DNA from: Pararhodobacter zhoushanensis
Lineage (GTDB): Bacteria > Pseudomonadota > Alphaproteobacteria > Rhodobacterales > Rhodobacteraceae
NCBI RefSeq assembly: GCF_025949695.1
Contig: NZ_JAPDFL010000001.1
Span: 2,173,501 to 2,237,500, forward strand
Length of the DNA stretch: 64,000 nt
Reading direction: 5' to 3'
Numbering within the stretch: position 1 is the stretch's first letter; each line of letters begins with the position of its first letter. Shown here piece by piece: positions 54,375-64,000 of this stretch. The position numbers and the translations under genes are program-made. A model generated the notes under the pieces. It was not told the origin of the DNA. It was given only the letters and a program-made list of their open reading frames with translations, and did not search any database.

Positions 54375-54460
54375 TATGCCCCAAATATCCACGGGGGGTT
54401 TCCAAAGGGGGAGCGTGCTCCCCCTTTGGGCGGGGGTGCGGGGGCGGCAGCCCCCGCCGC
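54375..54460 (-). repeat. Modular palindromic intergenic element, copy A
   Basis: Read on the minus strand after typA: a GC hairpin (GGGGGCTGCCGCCCCC), the link CACCCCCGCCC, a perfect palindrome with 13-base arms (CCAAAGGGGGAGC at 54402-54414 and its complement at 54417-54429), then GGAAACCCCCCGTGGATATTT. The same order of parts recurs at 60760-60890. It resembles REP-like elements. Confidence 0.65.
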
Positions 54461-54461
54461 C

Positions 54462-56282
<1,821 letters not shown>

Positions 56283-56351
56283 AAAGCTGTCCTGTTTGCT
56301 GCGCTGCCGCGCATACACGAGGTTTGTGACTTTGGCGAGTCAGGTTACGAC

Positions 56352-56966
56352 TCAGGTGACGACATACCAGTCACGGCGGTGATTGAAGGCAATCACCCCG
56401 TTCAGCACCAAAGCCCCCAGAAGCGACCACATAACCCGATCAACGGGAAGAAGCCACAGGGCCAGCGCGAACAGAATGACGTCGTGGATCGCCTGAGTCC
56501 AGCCCGCCCGGAACCCCCAGCGATCCTGCACGATCAGCGCGACAATCGACACGCCGCCCAGACTGCCCGAATGCCGGAACAGCCCCAGCAACCCGACGCC
56601 CGCGCTGATGCCGAACAGAAGGGCGGCGGCGGCGGGGTGGATGGAGTCGATGTGCAACACCGGCTTGAGCGCCTCGGCCAGCGCTGAAACCAGCGTGACG
56701 GTGCCAAGGCTCTTGGCACAGAACACCGGCCCGCGCGCAGCCCATGCCAGCGCGAAGAACGGGATGTTGAGCCCGAAGAACACGAGCGAGAAATTCCACC
56801 CCGTGACATAGGCCAGAATCAGCGCCGTGCCCGCCGTGCCCCCCGTCACCAGCCCGGCGGCGCGCAGCAGGTGAAGGCCCAGCGCGGCCTGCACAGACGC
56901 GATGACGAGCCCCTGCAGGTCTTGGGTGGGGGTATAGCGATGGGTGGATAGTGGGTCAGTAATCAT
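56352..56966 (-). CDS. YitT-family membrane protein, copy 1
   Basis: A 204-residue protein with five hydrophobic helices in the N-terminal YitT_membrane region: LQGLVIASVQAALGLHLLRA, AGLVTGGTAGTALILAYVTG, LVFFGLNIPFFALAW, SGSLGGVSIVALIVQ. The C-terminal soluble DUF2179 domain of longer YitT proteins is absent. It ends in GVIAFNHRRDWYVVT. A paralogue at 59712-60317 ends with GVIAVNHRRDRYIAT. Substrate unknown. Confidence 0.88.
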   Translation of the reverse strand: MITDPLSTHRYTPTQDLQGLVIASVQAALGLHLLRAAGLVTGGTAGTALILAYVTGWNFSLVFFGLNIPFFALAWAARGPVFCAKSLGTVTLVSALAEALKPVLHIDSIHPAAAALLFGISAGVGLLGLFRHSGSLGGVSIVALIVQDRWGFRAGWTQAIHDVILFALALWLLPVDRVMWSLLGALVLNGVIAFNHRRDWYVVT

Positions 56967-57123
56967 GACCTAGTTATGCGGCATCGCGGCGCCTGCGTCC
57001 AATGCTCTCTGGGAAGGGTTGGCATGCGTCGCGTGAAGGGCAGGGCCTGTGTCCCCGGGAACCGCAGGCGCGTGCCGGATGGGGCAGGATGGGGCGATCG
57101 CAGCCCTTTTCGGAGTACCCGCC

Positions 57124-57294
57124 ATGACCCGCCTCGCCATCCTCACCCTGTTCCTCGCGCTGCCGCTCCTGGCCAGCCCCGCCGCCGCGCAACGCCGTCT
57201 CTGTGTGACCAGCACCATCGGCAGCGGCCCCGATGCCTGGAGCATCCGCACCTGCTACCCCATCGACCGCCCCCATATCCTGCCCCGCCGCTGA
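57124..57294 (+). CDS. Small secreted protein, 56 aa
   Basis: The frame runs from ATG 57124 (GGAG nine bases upstream) to TGA 57292-57294. Residues 1-22 form a signal peptide (MTRLAILTLFLALPLLASPA, then AAQ). The mature part of about 34 residues has two cysteines, in RRLCVTSTIG and RTCYPI, which may pair in the periplasm. I recognise no family. A second small secreted protein follows 81 bp downstream on the same strand. The signal peptide and ribosome site support a real gene; the high GC content is like that of its neighbours. Confidence 0.6.
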   Translation: MTRLAILTLFLALPLLASPAAAQRRLCVTSTIGSGPDAWSIRTCYPIDRPHILPRR

Positions 57295-57375
57295 GCCCGC
57301 TGTTCCACCGGGAACTGCCCCTCCGCCCCAAAAGCCGCACCCTCACCCCATCGCAACCCACGCCCGGAGATCCCC

Positions 57376-57585
57376 ATGACCCACCCCATCGCCCGCTTCG
57401 CCCTCGCCGCTGTCCTCGCTCTGGCCTGCCAGACTGCAGCCCACAGCGCACAGGCCAGCGCGCCCGCCTTTGTGCTCGACCCGCTGGGCACCAGTGTGCA
57501 GGAGATGCGCTTCTGCCGCCCCGGCGAGCGCCCCACGCGGCCCGGCCAATGCCTGATCCGTGGCCTGCAACGCCCGCTGCGCTGA
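57376..57585 (+). CDS. Small secreted protein, 69 aa
   Basis: The frame starts at ATG 57376 behind CGGAGA. Signal peptide about 1-26 (FALAAVLALACQTAAHSAQA). The mature part has two cysteines in MRFCRPGERPTRPGQC, the same spacing type as the small protein upstream but without clear sequence identity. Ends LIRGLQRPLR. No family recognised. The RibD-like gene begins 44 bp downstream, so the three genes may be co-transcribed. Confidence 0.58.
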   Translation: MTHPIARFALAAVLALACQTAAHSAQASAPAFVLDPLGTSVQEMRFCRPGERPTRPGQCLIRGLQRPLR

Positions 57586-57629
57586 CACCCGCGCTTGTCT
57601 GCGACCCGGCGCCGGGCTAATCATCGCGG

Positions 57630-58184
57630 ATGATCGCGCAAGCCCATGTCTTCATCGCCACCTCGCTGGATGGCTACATCGCCGATGCCTCTGGCAGCGT
57701 CGACTGGCTCGCCACGCTGCCGGCAATCGACGGCGAAGATCACGGCTACGCGGCCTTCATGGCAGGCGTGGACGCGCTCTTGATGGGGGCTGGCACCTAT
57801 CGTTCGGTGCTGGGCTTTGACGAGTGGCCCTATGAAAAGCCGGTGGTCGTGCTGTCGACCAGCATGACGCAAGACGATGTGCCCCCCGGTTTGCAGGGCA
57901 AGGTCCGCATTCTGGGCCTGACCCCCGGCGCCGCGCTTGAAGCGCTGGGCGCCGAGGGGGTGAAGCGGGTCTATCTGGATGGCGGAAAACTGATCACCAG
58001 CGCGTTGCAGGACGGGCTGGTGCAGTGCCTGACCGTCACCCGTGTCCCGGTGCTGCTGGGACGCGGCGTACCGCTGTTTGGCGATACCGGACGGCTGAGC
58101 CTGACCCATGTCGAAACCCGCTACTGGCCGAACGGTTTCGTGCAATCGACCTATGCGCTGACATCGCCGACAACGGTGGGCTGA
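57630..58184 (+). CDS. Dihydrofolate reductase-like/RibD C-terminal domain protein
   Basis: A 184-residue protein of the RibD_C/DHFR-fold superfamily. It starts MIAQAHVFIATSLDGYIADA, has GVDALLMGAGTYRSVLGFDE, VVVLSTSM, and VKRVYLDGGKLITSALQDGL, which form the NADPH site. Single-domain members (YyaP/YwjB-like) are not riboflavin enzymes; their substrates are mostly unknown. Convergent with the nucleotidase-like gene, without a clear terminator between. Confidence 0.88.
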   Translation: MIAQAHVFIATSLDGYIADASGSVDWLATLPAIDGEDHGYAAFMAGVDALLMGAGTYRSVLGFDEWPYEKPVVVLSTSMTQDDVPPGLQGKVRILGLTPGAALEALGAEGVKRVYLDGGKLITSALQDGLVQCLTVTRVPVLLGRGVPLFGDTGRLSLTHVETRYWPNGFVQSTYALTSPTTVG

Positions 58185-58240
58185 GGCCGCGACGCCCGGC
58201 GTCGCAGCCTCGTCCCTTTTCAGAAAAGCCTCGGGCCGTG

Positions 58241-59620
58241 TCAGAACCGCGTGGCGAAATCGTCGATGATCAGCTGGCGCAGCTCCAGCCCCTCGACGGT
58301 CTCGAACACCAGATCCTGCGTGCCCAGATAAGCCGCCTGATTGGTCGCGGTCCAGCCGTTGACCGCCAGCCGGTAGGTGCGGGCAGGGTCAATGTCCAAC
58401 TCGGCGACATGCACGTAATCGCCGGTGCGCTGCTCCAGCGATTGCGCGGCGAACTGGTTGCCCAGCGCCAGCATCCCGGCCAGCTGCGCGCCGGAAATCT
58501 CGGCCACCGCGACCGGACCCCCAAAGCGCAGATAGGCGGCCAGATCGTAGTGGCTCAGCGGCCCGGCAGCCAGCGGCGCACCAAAGGTGGTGTGGCCCAG
58601 CATCGCCACATCCGACTCGGTCGCCAGCCGCAGCGCTTCGGTCGCCATCAGGATCGAGGCGTGCAGGTCATAGGCCTGCGGCAGCACGGCGACCACCGCG
58701 CTGTCCTCGGCGGTCAGATGCTCGGCCTTCAGCGCCTCGATCTGCGCGGCAAGCTCGGCATCGCCGCCGCTGGCGGCCACATCCTGCGCGCTGTAGCGGG
58801 CCGAGACCGCGCCGCCGCTCTTGCTGAGCTCGATCATGCCGATGCGCGTGCCCCAGCTGCCGCCATGGGCGTAATGGACGTTGGGCAGCGCATAGTCGCA
58901 CAGCAGGTGATCATGCGCGCCCTGCACCAGCGTGCCGTCGGGCAGCGTGTCAAGGAAGGTCTTGTCAGCGATCAGCCCGGCGTGGCTGAGGATCATCGCC
59001 TGATCGGCACCGCCCGCCACGCCGGGCAGGGCGTCGGCGACGAAGCGCGCGGTGTCGAGGAAGGTCAGCGCACTGCGCGCAGGCTCGCGGTAGACGAAGG
59101 GATTGGTCGCGGCCAGACCCAGCAGCGACAGCTCGATCCCGCCCAGACCCAGATGTGCGGCATAGGGGGCGACGAAACGCTCGGTCCGCCGGTCGATCAG
59201 GTTCGAGATCACCTGCGCCCCGGCCCGGTCAGCGCGGGCGGTGAAGCTGGCGATGTCGTCCACAATCGCGGTCTCATGGTTGCCGATGTTGATCACCACG
59301 GGCATCTCGGCGCACAGCGCCTCGATGAAGGCCCAGTCGGCCTCGGCGTTCGAGCGCAGGCAGACCACGTTGCCACGCTCGAAGATATCGCCGTTGATCA
59401 GCAGCGCCGCCGGGCGGTTGGCCTGCGCGCGCAGGCTGCGCAGCTGGTCGAGCATCGCGGGCAGGCGGGCATAGGGCGCGTGCAGATCGGCGAGGGTGAA
59501 AAGCACGGCGTCGGCGCTGCTCTGCGCGCGGGCGGCCACGGGGGCGGCCAGTACGGCGGCACTGGCGGCAACGCCGCGCAGCACGAAGCGGCGGTCAACG
59601 GCAAGGGTGAAGCGATCCAT
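58241..59620 (-). CDS. Twin-arginine-exported metallophosphoesterase/5'-nucleotidase
   Basis: A 459-residue protein starting at ATG 59618-59620 behind AGGAG. The N-terminus has a twin-arginine type signal (DRRFVLRGVAASAAVLAAPV), so it is probably exported folded with its metals. The metallophosphoesterase domain shows LADLHAPYARLP, LLINGDIFERGN, INIGNHETAIVDD and HAGLIADK/GAHDHLLCDY. The C-terminal 5'-nucleotidase domain ends with TYRLAVNGWTATNQA. Likely cleaves nucleotides or other phosphoesters in the periplasm. The first metal motif is DLH rather than the common DxH-N form, within the usual range. Confidence 0.87.
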   Translation of the reverse strand: MDRFTLAVDRRFVLRGVAASAAVLAAPVAARAQSSADAVLFTLADLHAPYARLPAMLDQLRSLRAQANRPAALLINGDIFERGNVVCLRSNAEADWAFIEALCAEMPVVINIGNHETAIVDDIASFTARADRAGAQVISNLIDRRTERFVAPYAAHLGLGGIELSLLGLAATNPFVYREPARSALTFLDTARFVADALPGVAGGADQAMILSHAGLIADKTFLDTLPDGTLVQGAHDHLLCDYALPNVHYAHGGSWGTRIGMIELSKSGGAVSARYSAQDVAASGGDAELAAQIEALKAEHLTAEDSAVVAVLPQAYDLHASILMATEALRLATESDVAMLGHTTFGAPLAAGPLSHYDLAAYLRFGGPVAVAEISGAQLAGMLALGNQFAAQSLEQRTGDYVHVAELDIDPARTYRLAVNGWTATNQAAYLGTQDLVFETVEGLELRQLIIDDFATRF

Positions 59621-59711
59621 GGGAGTCTCCTGAAGGGAATCAGCGACTGACGGCATGCACCCGGTTTGTGGCAGCTGTGTAATCCGGGCCGCTTTATGTG
59701 ACGTCACCCCT

Positions 59712-60317
59712 TCAGGTTGCAATATAGCGATCACGCCGGTGATTGACCGCGATCACCCCGTTGACCACCAGCGCCCCCAGCGCCGACCAGGCAACCAGCC
59801 GCCAGTCGGGCAGGATGAACAGCGCGACCGCGAACAGCACGGCGTCAAAGCCCAGTTGCACCCAGCCTGCGCGCATCCCCCAGCGTTCCTGTGCCGACAG
59901 CGCAAGGATGCCGATCCCGCCCAGACTGGCCCCATGGCGAAACAGCGCCAGCAGGGCGGTGCCCGACACCATGCCAAACAGAATCGCGCCGACGGCGACA
60001 TTCAGCGCCTCGAAGCGGATCCAGTCGGGCGCGGCCAGATTGAGCGCCGACATGATCGCCACGGCGGCGAAGGTCTTGAGGGTGAAGGTGAGGCCAAAGC
60101 GGCGGTAGCCGATGAGGTAGAAGGGGATGTTGATGACGAAGAACACCAGACCAAAGGCCCAGCCCGTCGCGTAAGAGATCAGCACCGCCAGCCCCGCCGT
60201 CTGCCCGGTGATCAGGCCCAGATGGGTCAGCAGCGTGATGCCAAACGCTGCCATCGCGGCACCATAGGCGATGCCTTGCGCGTCCTCGAGGGCGGAATGA
60301 TGTGACGGGTCGGTCAT
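59712..60317 (-). CDS. YitT-family membrane protein, copy 2
   Basis: A 201-residue paralogue of the protein at 56352-56966, with the same five-helix layout (IAYGAAMAAFGITLLTHLGL, LITGQTAGLAVLISYATG, GLVFFVINIPFYLIGY, ASLGGIGILALSAQ) and the same C-terminal pattern NGVIAVNHRRDRYIAT. As in copy 1 the DUF2179 domain is absent. The two copies bracket the small secreted genes, the RibD-like gene and the nucleotidase gene, all within 4 kb. Start ATG 60315-60317. Confidence 0.88.
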   Translation of the reverse strand: MTDPSHHSALEDAQGIAYGAAMAAFGITLLTHLGLITGQTAGLAVLISYATGWAFGLVFFVINIPFYLIGYRRFGLTFTLKTFAAVAIMSALNLAAPDWIRFEALNVAVGAILFGMVSGTALLALFRHGASLGGIGILALSAQERWGMRAGWVQLGFDAVLFAVALFILPDWRLVAWSALGALVVNGVIAVNHRRDRYIAT

Positions 60318-60373
60318 CGGCGGGGTCCGTTCAGGGGGGCGTGATCAAGGGGGCCGAATTAAGGGGGGCAGGA

Positions 60374-60703
60374 TCAGTGGGGAGCCGTGTTGGAAAACAG
60401 GTTGATCACCAGAATACCGGCCATGATCAACCCGATCCCGGCAATCGCGGGCGCGTCCAGCCGCTGGCCGAACACCACATAGCCGATCAGCGCGATGAAG
60501 CAGATGCCCAGCCCCGACCAGATCGCATAGGCGATGCCGACCGGCACGGTTTTCAGCACGATTGCCAGCAGCCAGAACGACAGCGCATAGGCGACGACGA
60601 CGATCAGCGACGGCCCGAGGCGCGAAAAGCCCTCGCTGGCCTTGAGGGCGGTGGTGCCGACGGTTTCAAACGCGATGGCGGCGGCGAGAAGGAACCAGTG
60701 CAT
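60374..60703 (-). CDS. Small multidrug resistance (SMR) family transporter
   Basis: A 109-residue four-helix protein of the EmrE type. It begins MHWFLLAAAIAFETVGTTAL with Glu13, the family's proton/substrate-coupling residue, and has VPVGIAYAIWSGLGICFIAL, the signature second segment, and PAIAGIGLIMAGILVINLFS. EmrE-like members export quaternary cations or, as Gdx types, guanidinium; there is no riboswitch upstream to favour guanidinium. Start ATG 60701-60703 behind AAAGG. An in-frame extension upstream runs through non-coding repeat sequence and is not real. Confidence 0.93.
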   Translation of the reverse strand: MHWFLLAAAIAFETVGTTALKASEGFSRLGPSLIVVVAYALSFWLLAIVLKTVPVGIAYAIWSGLGICFIALIGYVVFGQRLDAPAIAGIGLIMAGILVINLFSNTAPH

Positions 60704-60759
60704 GAGCGGGCCTTTGGTTGTTGCGCGGAATGTGTCGCAGGTTCGCGGGGATTGGGGAA

Positions 60760-60890
60760 GGGGGCGGCGCTCGGCCCCCGTTGAGGGGGCCTCGCGCCGC
60801 GTGGGTTGCCACCCACACCCGCCCGGGAGGATTTTCCATCCTCCCGGACCCTCCTGGAGGATATTTTCAGACAGAAAATGAGCAGGGGGC
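60760..60890 (+). repeat. Modular palindromic intergenic element, copy B (in the 368-bp gap before icd)
   Basis: The gap 60704-61071 separates the divergent SMR and icd genes. It holds a long hairpin (GCGGCGC-TC-GGCCCCC at 60764-60779, loop GTTGA, GGGGGCC-TC-GCGCCGC to 60800), then CCACCCACACCCGCCC, a second hairpin (GGGAGGA...TCCTCCC), GGACCCTCCTGGAGGATATTTTC and AGACAGAAAATGAGC. This order of parts matches copy A at 54375-54460 read on the other strand. Beyond the element only the icd leader is left; TTGACG near 60951 could be its -35. Confidence 0.65.
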
Positions 60891-61071
60891 CGGGTTGTCG
60901 CTCGGTGGGCGTTCATTCATTGTATACCATTGCACACAGACCTTGACGCAGGCGCGGTTTTGCGTCAGAGAGCGGCCAGAGAACGGTGGCAGCCGCCGCC
61001 GTCCGATTCCCACGCGCCCGGTGACTGGCCGCGCAGGCCGCCCCGGTGCATCGCTCGCAGAGGACGCACGC

Positions 61072-63273
61072 ATGGCCACGACCACAACCCCCGATATCAT
61101 CTACACCAAGGTGGACGAAGCCCCCGAATTGGCCCGCATCTCGCTGGAGCCGATCATCCGGTCCTTCGCCAGCGCCGCCGGCATTTCGGTGGAAACCCGC
61201 GACATCTCGGTTGCGGGCCGCGTTCTGTCGCTGTTCCCCGAGCGTCTGACCCAAGCGCAGCGCGTCTCGGACGATCTGGCCTGGCTGGGTGAGCTGGTGA
61301 AGACGCCTGAGGCCAACGTGATCAAGCTGCCGAACATCTCGGCCTCGATGCCGCAGCTGAACGCAGCGATCAAAGAGCTGCAGTCCAAGGGCTATGACAT
61401 CCCCGACTATCCCGAAGAGGCAACGACCGACGAAGAGAAGTCGATCAAGGCGCGCTATGATGCGGTCAAGGGCTCGGCGGTGAACCCGGTGCTGCGCGAG
61501 GGCAACTCGGACCGGCGCTCGGCCAAGGCGGTCAAGGCCTATGCCAAGGCCAACCCGCACCGCATGGGCACCTGGACCGCTGCGTCAAAAACCCATGTCT
61601 CGTCAATGCCGGGCGATGATTTCTATGCCAACGAGCTGTCGGCGACGATCAGTGCTGCGCAGGCCGGGGCGGCGAAGATCGTCTTTACCGGGGCGGATGG
61701 CACGCAGAGCGTGCTGAAAGACAAGGTGACCTATACCGAGGGTGAAGTCGTCGATGCGACCTTCCTGTCGGCATCCGCCCTGCGCGCCTTCATCAAGGCG
61801 CAGATCAAGGCGACCGAGCCGGGCGTGCTGTTCTCGGTGCACCTGAAAGCCACGATGATGAAGGTCTCGGACCCGATCATCTTTGGCCATTTCGTCAGCG
61901 TCTATCTGGAAGACTTCATCGCCAAGCACGGCGCGGAACTCGATGCGCTGGGCTGGAACCCGAACTCGGGCATCGGCGATCTGGACAAGCGCATCGCGGG
62001 CAATGCTGCGCTTGAGGCCGACCTGAAAGCCGCGATGGCCGCGCAACCGCCGATGTACATGGTGAACTCGGACAAGGGGATCACCAACCTGCATGTGTCG
62101 TCGGACGTGATCATCGACGCTTCGATGCCTGCGGTGATCAAGGCGGGCGGCAAGGGCTGGGGCCCGGATGGCGCCGAGGCTGACGTCAACTGTTGCATCC
62201 CCGACAACTGCTATGCCAGCGTCTATGACGAGACGATCAAATACTTCAAGGAAACCGGCACGCTGGACGTCACCACCTGTGGTGCTGTCTCCAACGTCGG
62301 GCTGATGGCGCAAAAGGCCGAGGAATACGGCTCGCACCCCACCACCTTCGAGATCGCCGCCAACGGCACGGTCGAGATCGTGCTGGCCTCGGGCGAGGTG
62401 CTGCATTCGCAGACGGTTGAGAAGGGCGACATCTGGCGCTCGTCCACCGCCAAGAAAGCGCCGATCCTCGACTGGATCCAGCTGGGCATCGCCCGCACCA
62501 AGGCCACCGGTGCTGCTGCCTTCTGGCTGGACAAGAACCGCGCCCATGACGCCGAGCTGATCAAATACGTCGAGCCCGCGCTGAAAGCCGCTGGCATCGA
62601 CATTCCGATCATGGCCCCGCGCGAAGCCACCCGTTTCAGCTTTGAGACCATGCGCGCGGGCAAGGACTGCGTCACCATCACCGGCAACGTGCTGCGCGAC
62701 TACCTGACCGACCTGTTCCCCATTCTGGAACTGGGCACCTCGGCCAAGATGCTCTCGATCGTCAAGCTGATGCAGGGCGGCGGCATGTTCGAGACCGGCG
62801 CCGGTGGCACCGCGCCCAAGCACGTCCAGCAGGTCTATGAAGAGAACCACCTGCGCTGGGACAGCCTTGGCGAGTTCTGCGCGCTGGGCGAAAGCTTCAA
62901 CTTCCTGGCTGAGGCCAAGGGCATGCCCAAAGCCGCCGTGCTGGGCGCTGCGGTCGATTATGCCACGCAGCAGGTGCTCGACAACGCCAAGTCGCCGCGC
63001 GGCCGCGTGGGGCAGGACGATAACCGCACCTCGCACTACTACTTCGCCCGCTACTGGGCCGAGGCGCTGGCCGCCCAGACGGACGACGCCGCGCTGGCCG
63101 CCCACTTCGCCCCCATCGCCAAGGCGCTGGTCGAGGGGGAGGACACGATCGTCGCCGAGCTGCACAGCGTCGAAGGCGCGCCTGCCGATCTGGGCGGCTA
63201 TTACCTGCTCGATACGGCCAAGGTCACCGCAACCATGCGCCCCTCGGCCACGCTGAACGCGATCATCGGCTGA
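61072..63273 (+). CDS. icd: NADP-dependent isocitrate dehydrogenase, monomeric type
   Basis: Oxidises isocitrate to 2-oxoglutarate in the TCA cycle, making NADPH. The 733-residue length and sequence identify the monomeric (type II) enzyme, not the 400-residue dimer: [40 protein letters not shown] (substrate Ser), [20 protein letters not shown], and the C-terminal [23 protein letters not shown] 61072 behind AGAGGA. A terminator follows. The gene is alone, behind the palindromic element. Confidence 0.98.
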   Translation: MATTTTPDIIYTKVDEAPELARISLEPIIRSFASAAGISVETRDISVAGRVLSLFPERLTQAQRVSDDLAWLGELVKTPEANVIKLPNISASMPQLNAAIKELQSKGYDIPDYPEEATTDEEKSIKARYDAVKGSAVNPVLREGNSDRRSAKAVKAYAKANPHRMGTWTAASKTHVSSMPGDDFYANELSATISAAQAGAAKIVFTGADGTQSVLKDKVTYTEGEVVDATFLSASALRAFIKAQIKATEPGVLFSVHLKATMMKVSDPIIFGHFVSVYLEDFIAKHGAELDALGWNPNSGIGDLDKRIAGNAALEADLKAAMAAQPPMYMVNSDKGITNLHVSSDVIIDASMPAVIKAGGKGWGPDGAEADVNCCIPDNCYASVYDETIKYFKETGTLDVTTCGAVSNVGLMAQKAEEYGSHPTTFEIAANGTVEIVLASGEVLHSQTVEKGDIWRSSTAKKAPILDWIQLGIARTKATGAAAFWLDKNRAHDAELIKYVEPALKAAGIDIPIMAPREATRFSFETMRAGKDCVTITGNVLRDYLTDLFPILELGTSAKMLSIVKLMQGGGMFETGAGGTAPKHVQQVYEENHLRWDSLGEFCALGESFNFLAEAKGMPKAAVLGAAVDYATQQVLDNAKSPRGRVGQDDNRTSHYYFARYWAEALAAQTDDAALAAHFAPIAKALVEGEDTIVAELHSVEGAPADLGGYYLLDTAKVTATMRPSATLNAIIG

Positions 63274-63294
63274 GGTTTGGCTTTTGCGACAGGG

Positions 63295-63325
63295 AAGGGG
63301 GCGGTCCTGCGGGGCCGCCCTTTTT
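63295..63325 (+). terminator. Terminator downstream of icd
   Basis: AAGGGGGCGG and GGCCGCCCTT flank a short loop and are followed by TTTTT (to 63325), 22 bp after the icd stop. The stem has one small bulge. Confidence 0.75.
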
Positions 63326-63509
63326 CATGCCGCGTCTCGCAGGATAGCGTCGCCGGGCCGGGCAGGCACATCGGCTTGGCGGTCAGATCGTCTGCACCAG
63401 CCGCAGCGGTGCCCGCGTTCTGCCCGACCACCCGAAACCCCGTCGGGCGGGGATCAACCGGGCGCGCAGCCCGGTCGGCTTCGGGCGTTCACCCCGCAAG
63501 GCGCTGATC

Positions 63510-64000
63510 TCAAGACCTGTTCCGGGGGCGCATTTCACGGCCTGAAGGGTCCGTATCAAGAACCGATTCGTGCAACCCGCCGATGGTTTGTGCCGTGGGT
63601 TGAAAGTCGTCATCGGTCGTCACCAGAGCCCAGCCAACAGAGCCAAAACGCGTCGCGTCTTCACCAATGAAAGAGGGATCTTCGAGCAGATAACACAGTC
63701 TCGAAATCATTTCGGCTTGTGATGCGCGCACCAGATCGACGAGATCAGCGCGCTCTGCGCCCGCTGCCAGCAGGCGGTGCAGCGCGTGGCCCTGCCCGGT
63801 GAAGGGCTCGTCCGGATGTTTGCGCGCGGCGTCAATGGCCCGGTCAATCCAGCTGTCGTCCTGCTCGTCGACGACCTGCGCCCACGCCTGCCGCAGGAAA
63901 AGAAAGCGATGCAGCTGCGGGATGCCTTCATCGATCTGGGAGCTTGCCCAGGACTCCGGCGCCCCAGCCCCAAGGCTTTTGAACAGGTCTGTGAGGTCGT
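63510..64000 (-). CDS. Hypothetical protein, C-terminal part (cut by window edge)
   Basis: On the minus strand one frame is open from the window end (64000) to TGA 63510-63512, giving at least 162 residues; the start lies outside. It reads DLTDLFKSLGAGAPESWASS, IDEGIPQLHRFLFLRQAWAQ, HPDEPFTGQGHALHRLLAAG, then MISRLCYLLEDPSFIGEDAT and FGSVGWALVTTDDDFQP, ending MRPRNRS. It looks soluble, mostly helical, with no signal or membrane segment in the visible part. I do not recognise the family. It converges on icd. Confidence 0.72.
   Translation of the reverse strand, partial: DLTDLFKSLGAGAPESWASSQIDEGIPQLHRFLFLRQAWAQVVDEQDDSWIDRAIDAARKHPDEPFTGQGHALHRLLAAGAERADLVDLVRASQAEMISRLCYLLEDPSFIGEDATRFGSVGWALVTTDDDFQPTAQTIGGLHESVLDTDPSGREMRPRNRS

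Overview
The window is about 64 kb of GC-rich, gene-dense chromosome from an alphaproteobacterium, almost certainly order Rhodobacterales (Rhodobacteraceae/Paracoccaceae). The evidence is a SAM/SAH-type riboswitch in front of metK, an adjacent sciP-ctrA pair, a GTTC-N7-GTTC LexA box, an NDUFS4-type complex I subunit, lpxI in the lipid A block, and the overall gene order. Nearly everything is core housekeeping. I see no prophage, insertion sequence, CRISPR array or restriction/defence locus.

Layout. 1-4.7 kb: end of nagA, then metK with its riboswitch, lnt, a frameshifted corC and ybeY. 4.7-8.6 kb: phoH, two related small envelope proteins (one lipoprotein, one OmpA-domain), miaB and tRNA-Gly(CCC). 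8.7-11.9 kb: ssb, a lytic transglycosylase, an AraC regulator and miaA. 12.1-24.4 kb: the envelope block pyrH-frr-uppS-cdsA-dxr-rseP-(55-aa membrane ORF)-bamA-ompH-fabZ-lpxA-lpxI-lpxB, all on the plus strand and often with overlapping stop/start codons. 24.4-31.8 kb: an AT-rich gap, mnmA, the cell-cycle pair sciP/ctrA, ligA, recG and a 42-aa membrane protein behind a LexA box. 31.8-43 kb: an Fe-S scaffold protein, hisI, gluQ, trmFO, DoxX, gyrA, a rhodanese, a universal stress protein, YdcF, uvrB and an NDUFS4-like gene. 43-49.3 kb: a second stress protein with a SulP transporter, then two tRNA-Gly(GCC) genes enclosing HxlR, TetR and DUF2306 genes, then PhnA and CsbD. 49.3-64 kb: pyc, a Gfo/Idh oxidoreductase, typA, a small accessory cluster flanked by two YitT membrane proteins, an SMR transporter, monomeric icd and the C-terminal part of an unrecognised gene.

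Functional themes are outer-membrane and lipid A assembly, tRNA modification (miaA, miaB, mnmA, trmFO, gluQ), DNA repair (ssb, ligA, recG, uvrB) and cell-cycle control.

Sequence quality. Five conserved genes are broken by single indels: corC, lpxI, ligA, trmFO and gyrA. Since gyrA and ligA are normally essential, these are most likely sequencing errors. In ligA, trmFO and gyrA the extra base sits in the same nine-base context, GCGATCTCG, where deleting one C gives GATTC, a GANTC (CcrM methylation) site, and restores the frame.

Most interesting loci: the LexA-box-controlled 42-aa membrane protein downstream of recG; the three-copy operator between tetR and the DUF2306 gene; the tandem pair of proteins sharing a new-looking Gly-Cys-His-Trp domain; a modular palindromic intergenic repeat present twice; and the AT-rich gap between the convergent lpxB and mnmA genes.
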